From: Siphonodentalium dalli
Lineage: Eukaryota > Mollusca > Scaphopoda > Gadilida > Siphonodentaliidae
Assembly (NCBI GenBank): GCA_032622095.1
Contig: CP136062.1
Location: 130,097,282-130,161,281, forward strand
Direction: 5' to 3'
DNA length: 64,000 nt
This document shows positions 35,440 through 46,639 of the stretch, in pieces; the first letter of the stretch is position 1, and every line of letters starts with the position of its first letter. The notes below the pieces were generated by a model. It saw nothing but the letters and a program-made list of their open reading frames with translations, was not told where the DNA came from and made no database searches. Made by a program: the position numbers and the translations under genes.

Positions 35440-35860
35440 CAAATCTACGATGCTCGGCCGATCGGGACGAAACTTGGTACGTGTATGTAGTTTGACCAGG
35501 CGGTGGACGTTGTCGTATTGGCGAGCCCGTGCGGCGCCCGTGCATCGCATGCGCAGACGAGATCTCGGAAACGTGTGGAGCTATCGACTTGAAATTTGGT
35601 ATGTGAATGTATCTTGCCCCGGATACGAATTTTATCGGGTCGCCGAGCCCGTGCGACGCCAGCTTCGCCCATGCGCAGACGAGATCTCGGAAACGGGTGG
35701 AGCTATAGACTTGAAATTTGGTATGTGAATGTATCTTACCCCGGATACGAATTTTATCGGGTCGCCGAGCCCGTGCGACGCCAGCTTCGCGCATGCGCAG
35801 ACCAGATCTCGAAAACGGGTAGAGCTATCGACTTGAAATTTGGTTTTTGAATAGCCCGGA
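35440..35860. repeat. ~125-bp tandem repeats, set 1
   Basis: Three units share GACGAGATCTCGGAAACG, GTGGAGCTATCGACTTGAAA, GAATGTATCTTGCCCCGG and CGAGCCCGTGCGACGCC. A (tgtctgtatgt)-type block precedes the array, as before set 2. Because the unit is GC-richer and lacks stops in one phase, it gives repetitive frames on both strands, which I do not treat as genes. Confidence 0.85.
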
Positions 35861-35879
35861 CAACGTCGGGCTCATCGGC

Positions 35880-37110
35880 TAGTCTATTATATATTTTGGA
35901 AGATCTGTCTGTGTGTCTGTCTGTGTGTATGTGTGTTCGCGATGGACTCGAAAACGGCCGAACCGATTTCGATGAAACTTGGTACGTGGGTGTATTTTCG
36001 GCCGGGAACTGACATAGGCCTATTAATTTGCCCGTGCGTCGTGACCTTGACCTTGAAATCGGGTAATTTCAAGGTCAAACGCCCGAATATCACGGGATTT
36101 CGATTAAACTTGGTATGTGGTGGTATCTTCGGTCGGAGAGTGGCATAAACCTATTAATTTGCCCGTGCGACGTGACCTTGACCTTGAAATCGGGTCATTT
36201 CAAGGTCAAACGCCCGAATATCACGGGATTTCGATGAAACTTGGTATGTGGGGGTACTTTCTTATGGCGAGTCTCATAAGCATATTCATTTGCCCGTGCG
36301 ACGTGACATTGACCTTGAAATCGGGTAACTTCAAGGTCAAATCGCCAAATTTGATGGGATTTCGACGAAATTTGATACGTGTGGGGTTAGTTTTGGACGG
36401 GTCCAATCGTGTGGGTGATTGTTTTGGACGGGTCCAATCGTGACCCCGACCAGACCTTGACCTTCAATTCAAGGTCAAATCGGGTAAAACCGGATGGATT
36501 TCGACGGGCACGTTTGTCGGGTACTTTTGTCCGGGTAGTGTTTTTGGACTGGTCAAATCGTGACCCACACTTGACCTTGACCTTCAAAGTGGACAATTCA
36601 AGGTCAAAGCCCGGACGAACAGCGCGAATAATAAAATGCCAGTCATAATAATGACACTGTGAGAATCTTTCGTGTTTCCTCTTTCCAACGATATATAATG
36701 CGTATGTATCCGTTTTAGTTATCTGCCTCAATTATCAAGAAGAAGTGGTACTATCTTCCATCAGGATAAAAACAATGCGTAACTTCTATGACGTCGTTAG
36801 AGGTCATAACGTTAGATCATGTTAACGCTTAACCGGCCGATGCATTTGACTGTTTCAGACGTCTTGGCGATATCTCGGGCACCGATGGTAATTTATCTTT
36901 ATGTTGAAACTTGATAATTAATGAGCGTGTGTATATGAGGCGCGTTTATATACTTACGGACGAAATTTGATGCATAAGGTATCTCGGTATCCGCCGGGCC
37001 GATTTCCCGGTATCCGCTGCGCCGATTTCCACCATTTTTGGGGTGTTGGTGTTTGACCCCACCTGACCTCGACCTTCAACATGGTCAATTCAAGGTCAAA
37101 GCCCGGACGA
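35880..37110. repeat. ~131-bp tandem repeats, set 2, rich in AGGTCA
   Basis: Units begin ATTTCGATGAAACTTGGTA at about 35966, 36095, 36227 and 36358, continue with TTTGCCCGTGCGACGTGACC, and then TTGACCTTGAAATCGGG, TTTCAAGGTCAAA. More diverged relatives run to about 36615 and again at 37060-37110. By eye I count about 15 exact AGGTCA or TGACCT hexamers between 36040 and 37110, many in the extended form TCAAGGTCA. Confidence 0.8.
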
Positions 37111-37373
37111 AGTCGGGTCACCTTCTAGTACTATATATTTACGATAACTGACATGCATCGAAACAATAATCATGTTGATTTTGTATTTATAGTTCACCAA
37201 CTAAAATTTGAAACCTGAATTTAGATTCGATATCGGGCTATCAAAACCTACCATGCATGCGTATATAAAGCCACATGACGGAGCCCAAAATTGTACCCAC
37301 GCGTATAGTAAAATGTTTGATTGCGACATATTTATTCCGGCCCGGACATATATGCCGCGAAAAGACTTATTAA

Positions 37374-37620
37374 CCCTTTGAGTGCCAGGTCGATTTTTGT
37401 ATCAACCCATATACCCTGTGCCAATGCATTCTCTTATATATGCGAGTCGACCATAGGTCGCCTCGCATATATAAGAGAATGCATTGGCCTAACAATTTAT
37501 TTATTTATTTTTTTACAATTTAAATTTTTTTTTATAATTTATTCTTATATTCTTATATTCTTTAACAGACTTATTTTGTAGGTTTAGGGCCGATGAGATC
37601 GGCCCCTGGCACTCAAAGGG
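37374..37620. mobile_element. piggyBac-like MITE (family P1)
   Basis: TTAA flanks lie at 37370-37373 and 37621-37624. The ends CCCTTTGAGTGCCAGG and, inverted, CCCTTTGAGTGCCAGGGG form the TIR, and CCCTTT..TGCCA tips with TTAA targets are the usual signature of piggyBac-related elements. The interior is dominated by the palindrome at 37420-37488. It is non-coding, 247 bp. Confidence 0.85.
37420..37488. repeat. 69-bp palindrome of the ATTCTCTTATATATGCGAG module
   Basis: GCCAATGCATT, ATTCTCTTATATATGCGAG, then TCGACC/GGTCGC at the centre and the inverse back to GCATTGGC. The arms are near-identical. The same module lies in the M2 and P2 elements. Confidence 0.92.
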
Positions 37621-37802
37621 TTAAAGTCACAAAATTCAGAACAGAACAGTTCTACCCTTCCGAGATGGCACAAATGCAGTATACCGAGAAACCCATTAAT
37701 TAACACGCTTGTCGTTATGTGTTTATTACACATGCAGTGCTTGTTTTGTCATGTGTGATGATGATGATTTAATTTTATAGTTTCGGTATCATGTATACTT
37801 AA

Positions 37803-39027
37803 AGGTACGGTTGGCCTTGGCGGTGGGTATCCTGTGAAAATATTTCCACCCGTGAAAAACCGCCACAAACAGAAAGAACATCAAAATGTAGACAGACTTT
37901 GTCCGTATACATAAATAAGAAATATCGCATAAACAGTATGTTATTCTCATATGTTTAACCATTGTTATGTAAACAAAAGCATATAAAAAGTTACTTTTCT
38001 GGTGTTTGTTGATATTATGAATGTAAACATAAAGAGCGTTCTTTGTTGGTGAATTCCTGATATGGAACTAATAAAGAGCGTTTATGCCATTTGTGTGTGA
38101 TTAGCCAGTAGCATTCACTGCACGAAAAGTGAAATTTATTAAATAATAAATTTTGATAAATTTCACATTGCAAATTTATTAGAAAATAAATGTCTGATAA
38201 ATTTTAAATTTAGTGAAACACATAAATTTTAAATTTATCAAAAATAAATTTCATATAAATTTGACGATCTATGTAAACGTTAAAGCAATATATAGCTAAA
38301 TATTTTTTCCAAAATTTATTTAAATTTCGTTGCAAGAAATGGATGCAACATGTGAACAAATTAGATTATAGTGAGGGGAAGTCAATGAATGTTAATTTAT
38401 CAATGCATTGTTGTTTTCGCAATTGTCAAAATATAAACCCTTCTTTCACACTATATTAGGGAAGTTTTCAAATAGCCATGCGCAATATAATTAGTGAATA
38501 TTATGTCAGTCACTTTCACATGTTAATGACTAATTCAAATTTCCTCTGACTACCATTCATTCCAGCATGGTAAATGTGCAAATAAATTTTAATAAATATC
38601 TGATTTATGTAGATAAATTCCATATTTATCACATAATAAACTAGACATTTATCAAAATTTATTACCCTGATAAGTTTTTGGTAAATTCGGAACTTTATTA
38701 TTTAATAAATCCCAATAAATTTTAAATAAATTCCCACATTTATCGACATTTATCATTAAGATAAATTCCAATAAATTTGACATTTCCACACATTTATCAG
38801 GGATTTACTACTATGATAAATTCCATATTTCATGCAGTGATTGTGCTGTCCTCTGTAACCCAATCAGGCTCTTGCTTAGGTAAAATATAGTAGGTATTTA
38901 TGATAACATGCTGTTTACGCGATGGTCATGGTATATATGAACGAAACTGTATGCGTTATAATGTTTTTCTGTTTACAGTGTTTGGAACAAATATGAATAT
39001 TTTCGACAATTAAGGCCTCGCGTGCCT
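37803..39027 (-). mobile_element. TTAA MITE (family M1, copy D) with nested insertion
   Basis: Minus-strand copy of M1. The left flank is TTAA (37799-37802) and the right flank TTGA (39028-39031), a one-base change from TTAA. The copy is split at GTAGCATT/GTGCTGTC by the 724-bp element at 38116-38839; removing that restores the M1 order seen in copies B and C. Confidence 0.88.
38116..38839. mobile_element. Nested CACTG...CAGTG element (CACTA/EnSpm-like MITE)
   Basis: The ends CACTGCACGAAA and, inverted, CACTGCATGAAA are flanked by ATT on both sides (38113-38115 and 38840-38842), a 3-bp target duplication absent from the uninterrupted M1 copies. CACTR tips with 3-bp duplications are characteristic of CACTA/EnSpm transposons. 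The interior is a dense array of AAATTTAT / ATAAATTT phrases in both orientations, as in subterminal repeats. It is non-coding. Confidence 0.82.
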
Positions 39028-39031
39028 TTGA

Positions 39032-40126
39032 GCGGAACGTCATTTACGTCGTGCCGTCAACGGGTTGGGTATGGAACGTAAGTTCCATATATACGGATTT
39101 GTAAATATGGAACAGCGGGGACACTGAAGTTCTATAAGCGTGTATTATATATTCACGCAAAGCATTTATCTGTCATGAAAGGACTTTAAACCTCAACCTT
39201 TGTTATAGGCTCTAATAATCCAATAATCTTGGAAGGTCTGTCGTTATATCGCTATTATGCAAATCTATAGCGCGTGCACTTAATTATGTGGGCAAATATG
39301 GTTAATTCCGCGATAATCGGCGGATATTATGTGGTTACCTATAATATACACCGATCTGCAATATTTCAATTTACACGTTATTCCACTAGCCCAAGGCAAA
39401 TAATAGTCGGAAAGTAATTTTAGTCATGGGAGAAAGACGAGGAAGTTGAGGACCACTGAGCTTAACAGTTTTAAATACCCTGCAATCAATTATCGAAAGT
39501 CACACACAATTTACCTCGATTGCGAGATAACAAGACTTCGTAATGAACACATTAGCATAATCGCACAATCAATCGGCAACCACAAATGGATCTGCAAAGG
39601 TTATATTGCGGACACAACAGGGACTCCATCAAACCAATAACCGATAACCCATCTTCTGAAAATGTGCCAGTTGTTTTGCAGCACACACAGCTCATGAATA
39701 TGAATAACAAGTGATATTTCAATTAGTTAGCCCTGGGTCAGGGAAGCTGATTTAAACTCTATTTAAATCATGGTCCACGCTAGCGTTTGACTTCTCTTTA
39801 TTGCTGCGATCTCATTTGGCCGTTAGGTCAATCGGAGACTAAAAACTACAATGGAGGCTTCTGTGTATACAACAGAGGCTCACAGCAGTGACCCGATAAA
39901 CAGATGACATTTTCACCAATATTCGCCACAAAAGAATAAATTTGACTAGGTTTGAGATGTTTATAGGTTAAATAGTAATGATCTGGGCCTCTATTTTAGA
40001 TAGTTCATTAAAATGGTTTTAAAGGTACTTAAAATTACAATTTAACCTTCTTAAAGACTGAAGTCACAATGCGGAAACAGGGAAACTGGATCATGCGAGT
40101 TGATCTGAAGTACCTAATTTACTCCA
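39032..40126. other. Non-coding, no recognised repeat
   Basis: The 64-codon frame at 39446-39640 has no recognisable domain. Nothing else is supported. Confidence 0.35.
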
Positions 40127-40230
40127 CAATTGTATCAGAAACCTTCCCGTTATTTGTTCCTTTGGTCAAAAGCGGATTAAGGCAGGGAGTAATTATGTCG
40201 CCTATGCATTCCTTTTATAATATTTCGGGC
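40127..40230 (+). pseudogene. Possible reverse transcriptase remnant (non-LTR type)
   Basis: A short plus-strand segment reads SETFPLF..LVKSGLRQGVIMSP followed by an aromatic-rich stretch. This resembles the conserved F-x-V-x-x-G-x-x-Q-G-x-x-x-SP-x-L-F block of non-LTR retrotransposon reverse transcriptases. Neither the catalytic FADD block downstream nor the fingers upstream can be followed, so it is at most a decayed fragment. Chance resemblance is possible. Confidence 0.35.
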
Positions 40231-40572
40231 GGTAATTCAGACGGACAATAACGGCTCGCAATTAGTTAATGAATTCGTGCGGTTTGACATCATGAGCCAT
40301 GCATATAATATTCCAGATATTCAAGAATCTGATGGGGAAGGAGGAAAACATAAATGTAGGAACATGATTGAACAAATATATTATCTCTGAGGCAATCGCC
40401 CCCTCCCCCTTGGATCAAAACACCTATATCAAATGGCGACTATAGATTTAGTCGTTACCAGTCTATATGGCTCAATACTGCAACATGCATTTCTTAAATA
40501 TATTTGGTAATATTATCCACGCAGGTATATCAAAATGTTCTCTATTCTGATCGAATTTTATCAATCCTTTAA

Positions 40573-41068
40573 AGGCACGTGCGGCCTTAATTGTCGAAAA
40601 TATTCATATTTGTTCCAAACACCGTAAACAGAAAAACATTAAAACGCATACGGTTCCGTTCATATATACCATGACCATCGCGTAAACAGCATGTTATCAT
40701 AAAGACCTACTATATTTTACCTAAGCAAGAACCTGATTGTGTAACAGAAGACAGCACAATGCTACTGGCTAATCACACACAAATGGCATAAACGCTCTTT
40801 ATTAGTTCCATATCAGGTATTCACCAACAAAGAACGCTCTTTATGTTTACCATCATAATATAAACAAACACCAGAAAAAAGTAACTTTTTATGCTGTTGT
40901 TTACATAACAATGGTCAAACATATGACCATAACATACTGTTTATGCGATATTTCTTATTTGTATACGGACAAAGTCTATCTACATTTTGATGTTCTTTCT
41001 GTTTGTGGCGGTTTTTGACGGGTGAATATATTTTCACAGGATACCCACCGCCAAGGCCGCACGTGCCT
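40573..41068 (+). mobile_element. TTAA MITE (family M1, copy B)
   Basis: AGGCACGTGCGGCCTT to GGCCGCACGTGCCT with TTAA at 40569-40572 and 41069-41072. It is the most complete uninterrupted copy, along with C. The interior has an inverted pair AAACGCTCTTTATTAG / AAGAACGCTCTTTATG and the palindromic GGTCAAACATATGACC. Non-coding. Confidence 0.93.
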
Positions 41069-41072
41069 TTAA

Positions 41073-43580
41073 CTATAATAAGTCCTTATATTGCATCTTA
41101 AATTCATCTAAAATATATTTAACGCATTATCGACCTATTTTGAGAGCCGGGCTGTGATGTATACAAACAAATCTTAATTTCAGATTTCAAATGGTCATAT
41201 GAATTTAAATATATATTACATATATTAAAACGACAGGCGGCAATGAGAAAATTCATGTTAAACATATTAGCGTCACGTAAAATGGTTAATACCTATATTG
41301 ACAATTCGTAAAATGCTGTCTCCAATTCCCAAAATACGCGAAACATATATCTGGATTATATGCATGTATCGATCTCAGAGGAAGAACTGCGGCAGAGAAC
41401 TTAGTAACGAATTCCACGTCATGTTTAAATGCGAAAATCCCTCAGAAATACCAACGAGGTACAGAACGAAATATTACTTTAATAAGACGTAAGTCTATTA
41501 AACTTAGTGAACTTTCATAATTTAAAAAATCCGTAAACATTATTGTCATTTACTAGATACGCCCAGAAGGCCTTAGAATTTTCCCGAGGCGACTTCAAAC
41601 TTTGAACTATAAAACACTATACTATAAAGAAAATGCCCGGAGCGTAATTACTCACATCATTTTGAAATTTCTAACAAAATATGTAAATCCATAACACCCA
41701 CTATTTAATTAATCACATGCATCACGCCCCATACTCCACGTGTGAACAATGTTCATATTTATGTTCTGTACTTCTAATGTACATACACAATCTATGTTAT
41801 CCCACCACCGTGCTTGGGAATGGGAATAATCGTATCTAATCTAATCTGGAATTAGAGGCAACTGCTCTCGTTCGTTTAGTTGAAACGATGCTATATACTT
41901 TAAGCATCCGATGACTCAAACTGCACTCGAACTACGGTGTATACCGCATTACATCAACTACGTGACTAACGAGGAAGAATTTATAACACGAAAATAAATC
42001 GACTAGCAAATTATCATTTCAGCGGTTTATATGCTACGGATATTGTTTGTGCAATTAAGATCTCAGGATGAATATAGACCGTTTATAACCAATTGTATTC
42101 GCAGGCATATTTTCCGAATAAAAGCAACAACTAGCAACACGTCTCCATTTTATGAAGAATGATGAACAAAACGATTTTCTATTTTGGCATTCCCTGAACC
42201 AACAAACGGCCCGGCGTTACAGGGAACCTCTACTTCTCTAACGATGTGTTTTTCCAGATGGGATGCAGCAGGTGGAAAAATATTCAGGCAACTCGCGTCA
42301 CGTTTCTACTCTCCACGAACCATTTGTTTTATAAATTTAATATTCTTCTAATACCCAACAGATTACGTTCACAGCTAAACTATGCATCCATTGTTACTCC
42401 CTCAGACTGTTTAATGTTAGAGTCGTATCATTTACGTGTATATGCATATCCTGGTCTGGCATGGTTTGCAATCAATAATGAGCCAAAACAAGACTTCGAG
42501 GCCTCTGCAGACGGTCGAATCAGATCTCAAATTAAAGTCCCGCGGCGTTTTGCGGTCTGAAATCATGCTGGCTTTTGTTAAATCCCGGTCCGGTTTCGGG
42601 ACATATACGGACTTTATAGATGTAGCAGAAAAATCAACCAGCTTCATCGTGGAACAAATGACAAAGAGAGTTCATTGTGGGTTTATTCCTGATACGGTAA
42701 TAATACGTTTGTCTCGCATATGCGCGGACATTTGAAAAAAACTGGGGAATTGCGATGACATTGGTAAGTTCATTTTAGACTAAATAAAGCATGTGCATGG
42801 GGCTATACCTCGTGTATTTACATCTCTTGCTTCTCCTCCCAAATTACGTCGAACAGTTGGAGGTTGAAATGAGCAATGCGATAAATACAGGACCACTCCT
42901 GGTTAAGTGATACTAGTGGGTCCTGCTGAATTTCTGTAATTATGGTAGTACAAACTGATGTTGTTAAGTATCAAGTCGTTAAGTGGCGGATTTAAATCAT
43001 AAGAGTATGCTGGCTATTGTTATGCATCCCGGACCAGTTAAAATATTAGCGTTCGAAAATTTATACACTACCAAATTTACCCGGCATTTTTTCAGGCATT
43101 TCGATATAGACGGCTATATAATGTGCCAAAAACAAACGCAAAACTGCTTATAAAATGCATCAGTTGTACAGCTAACTAGGTGGTAAGTCAAAACTATATA
43201 GCCCCCCCCCCCCCCTGCATGTGGCGATGCTATCGAAATTTGCCTGTAAATAGCATGCAATTATCAGACAAGAATCAATCACATACATGTATTTGAAGGT
43301 AACTATGAGTAGCACTTCTATATATATATGTGGAACTAAATCAATGTTACTTCTCACGCGCCGTTAGCTTTGGTATATATATACGTGCCTGTTGTCGTGC
43401 ATATATACTGGCACCATATCGTTTTATATATTATGACGAAATGCTTGCAAATGTATACCGTGCAAACTTATCAGTGTGTGAACATACTCGTATGCGGACT
43501 TTATACGCCACAGAAAGTCTTACTCGAGCCACAACTTTAACAAATAGCACTAGATGTCACCCCGAAGATCCATATGCAGT
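41073..43580. other. Non-coding; minor repeat and poly-C tract
   Basis: Bases 42515-42610 (TCAAATTAAAGTCCCG..GCTGGCTTTTGTTAAATCCC) have diverged relatives near 42970-43035 and 45200-45285, a low-copy dispersed repeat. A C run lies at 43202-43215. The frames at 42246-42735 overlap on both strands and show no domain. Confidence 0.4.
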
Positions 43581-43589
43581 TTGGTGATG

Positions 43590-44030
43590 ATCGGATGCGG
43601 GATGTGGTCTGTATGGTGTGCCAAATGATTTAGTCATGCAAAGAGTAAAATCCAAGATGGCTGCCGGCGGCTATGTTTTTCATCGAAAATCGTTCAAATT
43701 CGATAGCCCCCATCTACAGGCGACCACAATCGAGCCTGCAAAATAAAAAAAATGATATGGCCATATATACGAGCTGTATATATAGGGTGTGCCGATGGAT
43801 TCAAATTTGAAATTCATGGTGGCTGCCGGTGGCCATGTTTTTTCATTGAAATTCGGAAAAATTTGATTGCTCGCATCTATGGGTCACCCTGAAGCTACGT
43901 ATGCAGTTTGGTGAAGATCGGATGAGGGAAGCGACATGTAGGGCGTGCCGAAGGAAATTGTTGACGCACGGACGCACACATGCACGCACGGGCGACGGAC
44001 GCTAATCCATGGTAATATCTCAAACTTTAC
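43590..44030 (-). repeat. Dispersed repeat with CAAGATGGC phrase and GACGGACG tail
   Basis: Two modules each contain GGTGATGATCGGATGCGGG-like, a GTGTGCC phrase, then ATCCAAGATGGCTGCCGG and CATGTTTTTCATYGAAA. The end has GACGCACGGACGCACACATG and GGGCGACGGACGC followed by CCATGGTAATATCTC. It is related in style to about 2870-3140 and 17150-17810. Confidence 0.5.
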
Positions 44031-44343
44031 GTAATAATTCTAAGCTAAAAACAGGTCCAGCATGAAAGAACAAAGAGTGTTCCTTATTGGTCTATTCCCA
44101 AATATATGGTAAATCACAAAGAGCGTTTATCCGTGGATTTATATGTGATTTGTCTCAATTCTTTGCAAGAAAATTGAAAACAGCCGGAAAATTGTTATGA
44201 CTTTGCCATTGTATTCTATATATATCATAGTATACAAAGCCTGTAACATGGCTGCATATATGGCTATTCGTGTATTTATCTACCTTTATAATCCCTCATT
44301 TCGTAGACATAATTTGGATGTACACAAAAGCCATATCCGTTAT

Positions 44344-44573
44344 CACTTTCACGACGGGATCTGCGCTGCAGAGTGTAACAATAAAGATCATGTGCCAGTG
44401 CAATGCGAGTCTCCCATAGTGAGCCTCGAATATATAAGAGAATGCACTGGCTTACAAGATAGAGGAAATATTGATAGGCCAATGTATTCTCTTATATATG
44501 CGAAGCTTGCTATGGGAGAATGCATTTTCATAGCATTTTCATTAAATTTCAGGAAGCTACAGTCATGGAAGGG
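44344..44573. mobile_element. piggyBac-like MITE (family P2, copy 2)
   Basis: The left end CACTTTCACGACGGG and the phrase ACAATAAAGATC..GTGCCAGTG match 15902 onward; the right end is the inverse of CCCTTCCATGACTG with TTAA at 44574-44577. The left flank is TTAT (44340-44343), one change from TTAA. The interior again contains inverted copies of the ATTCTCTTATATATGCGAG module. The 126-codon frame that crosses it is not a gene. Confidence 0.72.
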
Positions 44574-44779
44574 TTAAAGGTCAAATTTCAAAGAGACGCC
44601 CGTATCGGCAGATTTCACCAATGTATTCTTCTGCATGCTTACGTTGGCTGGTGCCTTATAATTGTATAATCGGAAAGCAATAAATTTCGTTTCACAAACG
44701 AGGCTTGAATTCATAGAAAATTAGTTGACACCTCGACAGATCGTTTTGACGAGAAACCTTATCTCCTGTTAACTATCTC

Positions 44780-45130
44780 GTAACAATGCGCAACGATTGC
44801 TAGTTCTTGAGGATAAATCTCAATACATATTATAATTATGCAAATTTAAACTAGCGATTTCTGGCCGATTCAATCGCCAATTAGTTTAATCTGAGACAGT
44901 TGAAATCTAATCGGACACCATTAAAGTCCAATACAATACGTGTGTTTATTTCTAATTAGAACCTCGACTTGTTATCACAGGAAATCGACAATAAAATGAA
45001 AGACGGTCTTCCATCCCCAAGTCGTCTGTGACACCATCAGAAAAGACTAATTAATTGGCAATTTATTCGATTTCATCCCAGGCTCAGTCATTGTGGGCAT
45101 TGTTGTAAATCGACTCATGGCCTTACATAT
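44780..45130. promoter_or_regulatory. Candidate regulatory stretch with octamer and TAAT sites
   Basis: Non-repetitive. It contains a POU octamer ATGCAAAT at 44838-44845, and CAATTAGTTTAATC, TTCTAATTAGAA and ACTAATTAATTGGC within 250 bases. This density of homeodomain-type cores suggests an enhancer. Conservation could not be tested. Confidence 0.25.
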
Positions 45131-45828
45131 GATACTCCGCTTCATCTACTGATACAATGCATGGCGGTTTCAACTCTTGATTGTTTTCAGGCAAGGAACT
45201 CGATCCCAAATTAAAGCCCAGTGGCGGATTGATGACAAAAAATATGCTCACTTTTGTTACACCCAGTTACGGTTCTGGGGATCAAAATAGTTAGACAACT
45301 ACTTTAAAGATACACAATCTGCTTCGATGGTCCCCGTAGCATCAGGTTCCAACAACAACAACGACAACAAAATTTCTTCAAAAGACGCTTTAGTTATCAG
45401 AATCGATTAATTACCATAAAATAATACGAACCACTGTCAACTCTAGTATAAAATTTTCCAAAACGTGTTTTATATATCAACAATTTGTTCAACGCAATTT
45501 GGTATCGAGAGTATGTCGATCGACTCGACGAATATTTGCTAAGCCGCCAAATATTCCAGTTGGTGAAAATAATATATTTCAAAAATCGATATCTAATAAA
45601 TCAGAATTTTGGTGGGTGGGTTCGCCAACTCGATTATTCAGATTATGTATCTTTGAATACTTTTATCTGGGTCTTATACATGTATGTCACAGAAAGACCT
45701 AAACTTAATTCGTTGCATTTCGAAAAAAAAGTCCAGTCCAGTTCCGTGATAGTCTATTCCTTATCAGGTAAATATATAAAGCCACACTGTGTTGGTTTTG
45801 ATTAGTGATTATCGCACGATAACGGGTG

Positions 45829-45875
45829 GCGGAAGGATACACGGAGAGTCGAAAGCTCAAGGTGTATCCTTCCGC
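45829..45875. repeat. Short hairpin, 14-bp perfect arms
   Basis: GCGGAAGGATACAC pairs with GTGTATCCTTCCGC around a 19-base loop. GGGTGG(C)GGAAGGA phrasing recurs loosely near 29940 and 34370, so it may be a fragment of a dispersed repeat. Confidence 0.7.
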
Positions 45876-46639
45876 AATCCTCTCGAGAGCGGTAATCTCT
45901 AACTAAAAACCAACATTACATATATACCTCAAACACAAACACAAAAAAGAATAAAACAACGGATATGCTATAAACATATAAGGTTAGTTTCACTTCAGTG
46001 CAACTATAAATGAAATAGAACCGGAAAATTGCTACGAAACCGGTTTATTTATTCAGAGTACATAAAGCCTGTAAATCTATATTTCGTGTATTTATCGACC
46101 TATTATATATAGAATCCATCCTTCAAAAAATACGTCGAATTAATGTTGAGGATCAAATGAGAAAACTGCGAATAAAAAGGTCTGTACCTGGTGTTGTCGC
46201 AGATTACTCACGGAATCCATACGGAAAGTAACAGGAATATTATCCCATACTTTTAAATATTTACCAAAAAAGGTCCCCAATGACTTCTGTTACTCCTGCG
46301 GGTACATTTCCTGACAACCAGTGTAACCACCTTCATTTTCATTTCATAATTGTTAATTAATATTAATTTCTTGTCATCTTGAACAAAACCAAAATTTAGT
46401 TTGATTAATTTATTTCCTATACCCCATTTTATTTATTTCAGTATTTTTCAAGAACTTCTTATTTTGATGAGAGGAGCATTTAGTAACTTGTAATAACTTG
46501 TGTTCCAATCACCGTTGCTCATCGTATATTACTCTAATCAAATTATGTGATGATCAATAAAATATGTTCAAACAAACCAGTGTATACGATATATGTTCCG
46601 AAAAACTGTTCGCTCACGACTTCTTCTGGTAATATAAAT

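Noticed and set aside
35435-35850. Repetitive frames of up to 119 codons on both strands
   Set aside because: They arise from a stop-poor ~125-bp tandem unit and are open on both strands; there is no start context, domain or splice evidence.
44197-44577. 126-codon plus-strand frame
   Set aside because: It runs through the P2 MITE and ends in the MITE's TTAA; there is no domain.
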